DNA from: Anderseniella sp. Alg231-50
Lineage (GTDB): Bacteria > Pseudomonadota > Alphaproteobacteria > Rhizobiales > Aestuariivirgaceae
Direction: 5' to 3'
Assembly: GCF_900149695.1 (NCBI RefSeq)
Contig: NZ_LT703007.1
Span: forward strand, 1-64,000
DNA: 64,000 nt
Numbering within the stretch: the stretch's first letter is position 1; each line of letters begins with the position of its first letter. Made by a program: the position numbers and the translations under genes. The notes under the pieces are model-generated. The model searched no databases. It had not been told where the DNA came from and saw nothing but the letters and a program-made list of their open reading frames with translations. This document shows positions 58,749-64,000 of the stretch, piece by piece.

Positions 58749-59363
58749 CTAAATCCCCTGCCCCGGCTTGACCTTGCGCACTTCAACGGCCGTTGCCGGT
58801 CCGCGTGCAACCTGATCAGAAATGTTCTGGCGCTTGACGCCTTCCTTGTGGCGCAGCGTCAGCACGATGGCACCAATCATGGCGACCAGAAGCACCAGGC
58901 CTGCTGCCTGGAAATAATAGATATAGCGTGTGTACAGCAGCTGTCCGAGCGCCTCGGTATTGGTGGCAACACTGGCGGCCGGTGCCGGAGCTGCAAGTGC
59001 GCCGGCGGCTTCGGGCGAGAATGCCCAGACGCCCAGTACCAGGGCCAGTTCGGTAAACAGGATCAGCCCCACAACCATGCCAAACGGTGCATAGGTCAGC
59101 ATGCCTTCGCGAAGTTCGGAAAAGTCGATGTCCAGCATCATGACGACGAACAGGAACAGAACCGCTACCGCGCCCACATAAACCACCACCAGTATCATGG
59201 CCAGGAACTCGGCTCCCAGCAGGATGAACAGTCCTGAGGCGTTGAAGAACGTCAGGATCAGAAACAGCACTGAGTGAACCGGATTGCGTGAGGCAATCAC
59301 CATCACTGCCGATGCTATTGCAACGGCGGCAAATAGATAGAAAAACGCGGCAGTTACTGCCAT
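58749..59363 (-). CDS. nuoJ: NADH-quinone oxidoreductase subunit J
   Basis: Five-helix membrane subunit near the quinone-coupling region. 204 aa. The conserved segment is NPVHSVLFLILTFFNASGLF and VYVGAVAVLFLFVVMMLDID (about 57-76). The C-terminal tail is basic. It follows nuoI by 60 bases; that gap holds no gene. Confidence 0.94.
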   Translation of the reverse strand: MAVTAAFFYLFAAVAIASAVMVIASRNPVHSVLFLILTFFNASGLFILLGAEFLAMILVVVYVGAVAVLFLFVVMMLDIDFSELREGMLTYAPFGMVVGLILFTELALVLGVWAFSPEAAGALAAPAPAASVATNTEALGQLLYTRYIYYFQAAGLVLLVAMIGAIVLTLRHKEGVKRQNISDQVARGPATAVEVRKVKPGQGI

Positions 59364-59423
59364 CTCTTCAACCCCTGTCTTGCCGGATCAACCGGCCCTT
59401 ATCCTCATTCACCGCACGCAGGA

Positions 59424-59912
59424 TCAGCGATACGGTGCATCCGCTGCCATATTCGACGCAATTTCACGTTCCCACCGGTCGCCATTGGCCAGCAGCTTGT
59501 CCTTGTCGAACAACAGTTCTTCGCGCGTCTCGGTGGCAAATTCAAAATTCGGGCCTTCCACGATGGCGTCCACCGGGCAGGCTTCCTGGCAAAATCCGCA
59601 ATAGATACACTTGACCATATCGATGTCGTAGCGCGTGGTGCGCCTGGTGCCGTCATTGCGGCGCGGACCAGCTTCGATGGTAATCGCCTGGGCCGGGCAG
59701 ATAGCCTCGCACAGTTTGCAGGCGATGCAGCGTTCTTCGCCGTTTGGATAACGCCGCAGCGCGTGCTCACCGCGAAACCGCGGGCTTACCGGTCCCTTTT
59801 CAAACGGATAGTTGATGGTTGCCTTGGGCGCAAAGAAATACCGCATCGACATGAAGAACGCGTCGATAAACTCCTTCAGGAACAGCGATTTGGCAGCTTG
59901 AGCAAGTTTCAT
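59424..59912 (-). CDS. nuoI: NADH-quinone oxidoreductase subunit I
   Basis: Peripheral subunit carrying two 4Fe-4S clusters (N6a/b) that pass electrons to NuoB. 162 aa from the ATG at 59912; a 13-codon extension upstream overlaps nuoH and was rejected. Two CxxCxxCxxxCP motifs: [14 protein letters not shown] (about 60-73) and [14 protein letters not shown] (about 99-112). Confidence 0.96.
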   Translation of the reverse strand: MKLAQAAKSLFLKEFIDAFFMSMRYFFAPKATINYPFEKGPVSPRFRGEHALRRYPNGEERCIACKLCEAICPAQAITIEAGPRRNDGTRRTTRYDIDMVKCIYCGFCQEACPVDAIVEGPNFEFATETREELLFDKDKLLANGDRWEREIASNMAADAPYR

Positions 59913-59934
59913 GGGTTCAACTTTCCATTCATCC

Positions 59935-60969
59935 TCAAGGGGCCACGCCAAAGGCGGTTATGACACCTGCGGTGACCACAACCCAGCCAAGTGAAATCGG
60001 CAAAAACACTTTCCAGCCCAGACGCATCAGCTGATCATAGCGATAGCGCGGCACGAACGCCTTGACCATGGCAAACATGAAGAAAACCAGGAACACCTTG
60101 GCCATGAACCAGAACACGCCGGGCACCCAGGTAAACGGCACCACGTCTATCGGCGGCAGCCAGCCACCGAGAAACAGGATAGCCGTCATGGCGCACATCA
60201 GCGAAATCGATACATACTCGCCCAGCATGAACAGCATGTACGGTGTCGACGAGTACTCGACCATGAATCCGGCGACCAGTTCAGATTCAGCTTCCGGCAA
60301 ATCAAACGGCGGACGGTTTGTCTCCGCCAGGGCGGAAATGAAAAACACCACGAACATCGGCAACAGCGGCAGCCAGTACCAGTCCAGGAACGATCCCGGC
60401 AGTCCCAGCCAGGTACCGATGCCGGTCGACTGGCTCATGACGATACCGGACAGGTTCAAGGTACCGGCACACAACAAGACGGTAATGATGACAAAGCCGA
60501 TGGAGACTTCATAAGACACCATTTGCGCAGCCGAGCGCAGGGCGCCCAGGAACGGATACTTGGAGTTGGACGCCCAGCCGCCCATGATGACGCCGTAAAC
60601 ACCCAGTGATGAAATAGCGAACAGGAACAGAATGCCGACATTGATGTCTGCAACCACCCATCCGGCGTTCACCGGCACCACAACCCAGGCGGAAAGCGCC
60701 AGGATACAGGTCACCAGCGGCGCAATCAGGAACACACCCTTGTTGGCGCCATCTGGAATGACGACTTCCTTGAACACGAATTTCAGCATGTCGGCGAACG
60801 ACTGGAACAAACCCCACGGCCCGACCACATTGGGACCTCGGCGCATCTGAACCGCCGCCCAGATCTTGCGGTCGGCGTAAACCAGATAGGCGACGATGAC
60901 CAGCACTGCGATCAGCAGGGCCAGAGACTGCAGCACGATGAAACCGATTGTGAGGAGTATTTCGTTCAT
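59935..60969 (-). CDS. nuoH: NADH-quinone oxidoreductase subunit H
   Basis: Membrane subunit that forms part of the quinone chamber. 344 aa, about 8 helices. Conserved loops [21 protein letters not shown] (given here for identification; residues about 43-62) and [20 protein letters not shown] (about 218-237). It lies nine bases after nuoG. Confidence 0.95.
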   Translation of the reverse strand: MNEILLTIGFIVLQSLALLIAVLVIVAYLVYADRKIWAAVQMRRGPNVVGPWGLFQSFADMLKFVFKEVVIPDGANKGVFLIAPLVTCILALSAWVVVPVNAGWVVADINVGILFLFAISSLGVYGVIMGGWASNSKYPFLGALRSAAQMVSYEVSIGFVIITVLLCAGTLNLSGIVMSQSTGIGTWLGLPGSFLDWYWLPLLPMFVVFFISALAETNRPPFDLPEAESELVAGFMVEYSSTPYMLFMLGEYVSISLMCAMTAILFLGGWLPPIDVVPFTWVPGVFWFMAKVFLVFFMFAMVKAFVPRYRYDQLMRLGWKVFLPISLGWVVVTAGVITAFGVAP

Positions 60970-60978
60970 GAGACTGTC

Positions 60979-63060
60979 CTACTCCGCCGCCGCCAGCTTG
61001 TGCTGGCCGGCTCGCAATGACGAACATTCCGCCATGATACCGGACGCACGTGCAATCGGGTTGGTCATGTAAAAATCGGTTACCGGAGACACAAACCCTT
61101 TCGATGTCATCTTGCCCTTGACCTTGGCCAGTTCATCCAGGGGACCGCTGTCTGCCGGTTGGATACTGTCCAGCGCCGCAAGCTGGGGCGCCGCCTTGTA
61201 CATTGCAGCGCGCAGATGTTCCAGATTGTCGAACCCGAGTGTCACGTCCATCTTTCCGGCCAGGGCGCGTATGATCGCCCAGTCTTCGCGCGCGTCGCCG
61301 GGCGGGAAGTTGGCTCGGCGCGCCATTTGCGCCCGTCCTTCGGTATTCACGTAAGTCGCTGATTTTTCGGTGTAGGTGGCCCCTGGCAGGATCACATCGG
61401 CGCGATGCGCACCGGCATCGCCATGCGTGCCCTGATAGACAACAAAGGCATCGCCAAGCGCGTCCATGTCGATCTCATCGACACCAAGCAGGTAAACTGC
61501 TTCGATGCTTCCGGCCTTTGCAGCCTTCAGGATGGCGGCCGTATCCTTTCCGCCGGGAAGCGTCGGTAATGCGCAGACATCCAGCGCGCCCACCCTGCCC
61601 GCTGCGGTGTGCAGCACGTTTAAGCCGTTCCAGTCGCCCTTGATGACGCCAATAGATTGCGCTGCCTGCATGGCGCTTGCCAGCACGGCTGCACCATCAG
61701 GGCGGGACAATGCGCCCTGGCCAATGATGAACATCGGGCGTTTCGCCCGGGATTTCTTGTGCTTGGCCAGATCAGCCAGCGCAGCAGGCCCGTCTCCCAG
61801 ATAGGTGTAGGGGTAAGTCAGATCAGCACGCTCGCCGATGACACCGATGGTGCAGTCGCCCGCCAGGTAGCGCTTGCGGATGCGGGCATTGAGCACAGGT
61901 GCTTCAAGTCTTGGATTGGTGCCGATCAGCATGATGGCATCAGCGTCTTCGATACCGGCAATCGTCGAATTGAAAATATACCCGGCGCGCCCGCCTGCTG
62001 CTCCCAGCGGCGACCCGGCTTCGCGGCAATCAAGGTTCTTGACCTCCAGCGCCTCCATCAGCTTTTTCAGTGCGAACACTTCTTCGGTGCCACACAGATC
62101 ACCCACCAGTGCCGCGGTCTTGTCCGGCCCGGCCGCCTTCAGCTTCGACGCGATCAGCTCAAAAGCTTCATCCCAGCCAGCGGCGCGGAGCTTGCCGTTT
62201 TCGCGGACATAGGGTTTGTCGAGACGCTGCGAACGCAGGCCGTCCCAGATGAAGCGCGACTTGTCGGAAATCCACTCCTCGTTGACCTCCTCGTTCAGCC
62301 GCGGCAGCACGCGCATGACTTCGCGGCCACGCACGTCCACCCGGATGGCCGAACCGACGGCGTCCATCACGTCAATGGTTTCGGTTTTACGCAGTTCCCA
62401 CGGACGCGCCTTGAATTCGTACGGCGCCGAGGTCAATGCTCCGACCGGGCACAGGTCAATCACATTGCCCTGCATCTCCGACGTCATGGCCTGCTCAAGA
62501 TAGGTGGTGATCTCCATGTCCTCACCGCGGCCAATCGCACCGAGTTCCTCGATGCCGGCAACTTCGGTGGTGAACCGCACACAGCGGGTGCATTGAATGC
62601 ACCGGGTCATGGTGGTCTTTACCAGCGGCCCGATATACTTGTCCTCAACCGCGCGCTTGTTCTCGTCAAACCGGTTCTTGTCGATGCCATAGGCCATCGC
62701 CTGGTCCTGCAGGTCGCATTCGCCGCCCTGGTCACAGATCGGGCAATCCAGCGGGTGGTTGATGAGCAGGAATTCCATCACACCTTCGCGGGCTTTCTTG
62801 ACCAATGGCGAATTGGTGCGGACTTCCGGTGGCTGGCCTTCCGGTCCCGGACGCAGGTCGTTGACGGACATGGCACACGAGGCCTGCGGCTTGGGCGCGC
62901 CTTTCACCTCTACCAGGCACATGCGGCAATTGCCGGCAATCGACAATCGCTCATGATAACAAAACCTCGGAATCTCGGCGCCGGCGGCCTCACACGCCTG
63001 GATAAGCGTGGTGCCGCTTTCAACTTCGATCTCTGTTCCATCGACTATGAGTTTAGGCAT
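60979..63060 (-). CDS. nuoG: NADH-quinone oxidoreductase subunit G
   Basis: Peripheral-arm subunit with 2Fe-2S (N1b) and 4Fe-4S (N4, N5) clusters. 693 aa. Cys-rich motifs: [35 protein letters not shown] and [10 protein letters not shown]. The rest is a molybdopterin-oxidoreductase-like domain without the cofactor. The extra N7 cluster motif is not evident. It follows nuoF by seven bases. Confidence 0.95.
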   Translation of the reverse strand: MPKLIVDGTEIEVESGTTLIQACEAAGAEIPRFCYHERLSIAGNCRMCLVEVKGAPKPQASCAMSVNDLRPGPEGQPPEVRTNSPLVKKAREGVMEFLLINHPLDCPICDQGGECDLQDQAMAYGIDKNRFDENKRAVEDKYIGPLVKTTMTRCIQCTRCVRFTTEVAGIEELGAIGRGEDMEITTYLEQAMTSEMQGNVIDLCPVGALTSAPYEFKARPWELRKTETIDVMDAVGSAIRVDVRGREVMRVLPRLNEEVNEEWISDKSRFIWDGLRSQRLDKPYVRENGKLRAAGWDEAFELIASKLKAAGPDKTAALVGDLCGTEEVFALKKLMEALEVKNLDCREAGSPLGAAGGRAGYIFNSTIAGIEDADAIMLIGTNPRLEAPVLNARIRKRYLAGDCTIGVIGERADLTYPYTYLGDGPAALADLAKHKKSRAKRPMFIIGQGALSRPDGAAVLASAMQAAQSIGVIKGDWNGLNVLHTAAGRVGALDVCALPTLPGGKDTAAILKAAKAGSIEAVYLLGVDEIDMDALGDAFVVYQGTHGDAGAHRADVILPGATYTEKSATYVNTEGRAQMARRANFPPGDAREDWAIIRALAGKMDVTLGFDNLEHLRAAMYKAAPQLAALDSIQPADSGPLDELAKVKGKMTSKGFVSPVTDFYMTNPIARASGIMAECSSLRAGQHKLAAAE

Positions 63061-63067
63061 GTGTGCT

Positions 63068-64000
63068 TTACTCCGCCGCCACGCGCGTCACTGCCCCTTC
63101 GGGGTCAGGCCGAGCTGAAAATTCATCAATACGCGCCTCGATCTCGTGCCGGAAATGCCGGATCAGGCCCTGTACGGGCCAGGCAGCGGCATCTCCCAGT
63201 GCGCAAATCGTGTGTCCTTCGATCTGGTAGGACACATCGAGCAGCATGTCGATCTCGCGCTTTTCCGCGCGGCCTTCGACCATGCGTGTCAGCACCCGCC
63301 ACATCCAGCCGGTGCCTTCGCGGCAAGGTGTGCACTGACCGCAGCTTTCATGCTTGTAGAAATAGGCCAGCCGCGCGATCGCCTTGATCATGTCGGTGGA
63401 GTTGTCCATCACGATAACCGCAGCCGTTCCCAGCCCGGACTTCAGGTCGCGCAGGCTGTCGAAATCCATATGGCAGTCGCGAATGTCATCGCACGGCACG
63501 CACGGCACCGAGGATCCGCCGGGAATAACCGCTTTCAGGTTATCCCAGCCGCCGCGAATACCACCACAGTGCCGGTCAATCAGTTCGCGGAACGGAATAC
63601 CCATTTCCTCTTCAACCGTGCATGGCCTGTTCACATGTCCGGAAATGCAAAACAGCTTGGTGCCGACATTGTTTGGCCTGCCGATACCGGAAAACCAGTC
63701 CGGCCCGCGCCGCAAAATCGTCGGCACAACCGCGATTGATTCCACATTGTTGACCGTGGTCGGCGCACCGTACAAACCGACATTGGCCGGAAACGGCGGC
63801 TTCATGCGCGGCTGGCCCTTCTTGCCTTCGAGGCTTTCCAGGAGTGCGGTTTCCTCGCCGCAGATGTAGGCGCCTGCGCCATGGTGCACATAGAGGTCGA
63901 AATCCCAGCCATGCTTGTTGTTCTTGCCGATCAGCTTGGCGTCATAGGCTTCGTCAATGGCCCGCTGCAGCGCCTCGCGCTCACGAATAAACTCACCGCG
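63068..64000 (-). CDS. nuoF: NADH-quinone oxidoreductase subunit F, C-terminal part (gene cut by window edge)
   Basis: Subunit that binds NADH and FMN and starts electron flow. 310 codons are visible, in frame to the right edge; the N-terminal Rossmann part is outside. Visible features: [19 protein letters not shown] (FMN/NADH site), [20 protein letters not shown], and the N3 4Fe-4S motif [16 protein letters not shown]. The ATG seen near 63889 is internal, not the start. Confidence 0.96.
   Translation of the reverse strand, partial: RGEFIREREALQRAIDEAYDAKLIGKNNKHGWDFDLYVHHGAGAYICGEETALLESLEGKKGQPRMKPPFPANVGLYGAPTTVNNVESIAVVPTILRRGPDWFSGIGRPNNVGTKLFCISGHVNRPCTVEEEMGIPFRELIDRHCGGIRGGWDNLKAVIPGGSSVPCVPCDDIRDCHMDFDSLRDLKSGLGTAAVIVMDNSTDMIKAIARLAYFYKHESCGQCTPCREGTGWMWRVLTRMVEGRAEKREIDMLLDVSYQIEGHTICALGDAAAWPVQGLIRHFRHEIEARIDEFSARPDPEGAVTRVAAE

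Noticed and set aside
61657-63387. Long plus-strand open frame (576 codons) opposite nuoG/nuoF
   Set aside because: It is antisense to well-supported complex I genes; the frame has no domain and arises from codon bias of nuoG.

Overview
The window is a chromosomal segment of an alphaproteobacterium, most likely in the order Hyphomicrobiales (Rhizobiales). This rests on gene content and order: rlmB/tRNA-Tyr/tRNA-Gly/tuf, DUF177-plsX-fabH-ihfA-merR, glyA-nrdR-ribD-ribE-ribH-nusB, an LdtR-type MarR regulator next to a YcbB-type L,D-transpeptidase, a CyaC-type diheme/2Fe-2S adenylate cyclase, and a nuoF-N-birA-rnj block. The genus cannot be named from the sequence alone. No phage genes, insertion sequences or CRISPR arrays were seen.

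Layout. (1) 1-1.9 kb: 5' end of tuf, tRNA-Gly, tRNA-Tyr, rlmB and tRNA-Thr (translation machinery). (2) 1.9-9.7 kb: an accessory-looking stretch beside tRNA-Thr. It has orphan exported and membrane proteins, two divergent sulfotransferase-family genes, a glycosyltransferase, two single-helix microproteins behind an FNR/FixK-type box, a tandem universal stress protein with a second such box, and a small secreted protein. (3) 9.8-15.5 kb: redox-sensing adenylate cyclase CyaC, then a sulfur/tRNA-quality set (cysteine synthase, AlaX editing protein, mercaptopyruvate sulfurtransferase, GNAT, DUF2842). (4) 15.5-19 kb: cytochrome P450, a subtilase with a small partner gene, and tRNA-Pro. (5) 19.1-24.1 kb: merR, ihfA, fabH, plsX and DUF177 on the minus strand, a cytochrome bc1 assembly chaperone, and divergent bamE. 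(6) 24.2-33.3 kb: proton-pumping pyrophosphatase, MFS transporter, CBS protein, and the glyA-nrdR-rib-nusB operon. (7) 33.4-35.6 kb: L,D-transpeptidase and its LdtR-type regulator with a perfect palindrome between them. (8) 35.7-39.9 kb: valine-catabolism enzymes (3-hydroxyisobutyrate dehydrogenase, 3-hydroxyisobutyryl-CoA hydrolase, acyl-CoA dehydrogenase) with a plus-strand DDAH-like gene among them. (9) 40-48.2 kb: hemB, cupin, ornithine-decarboxylase-like enzyme, beta-hydroxyacid dehydrogenase, threonine ammonia-lyase, Bpt aminoacyl transferase, EamA exporter and two orphan proteins. (10) 48.5-64 kb: parC, rnj, birA and the respiratory complex I genes nuoN to nuoF (nuoF runs off the right edge).

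A recurring theme is respiration and redox: complex I, a bc1 chaperone, a membrane pyrophosphatase, a quinone/redox-responsive cyclase and FNR-type boxes. The most novel-looking parts are the microprotein pair behind the FNR/FixK-type box, the subtilase with its small partner, the repeat array upstream of the P450, and the sulfotransferase/glycosyltransferase patch.
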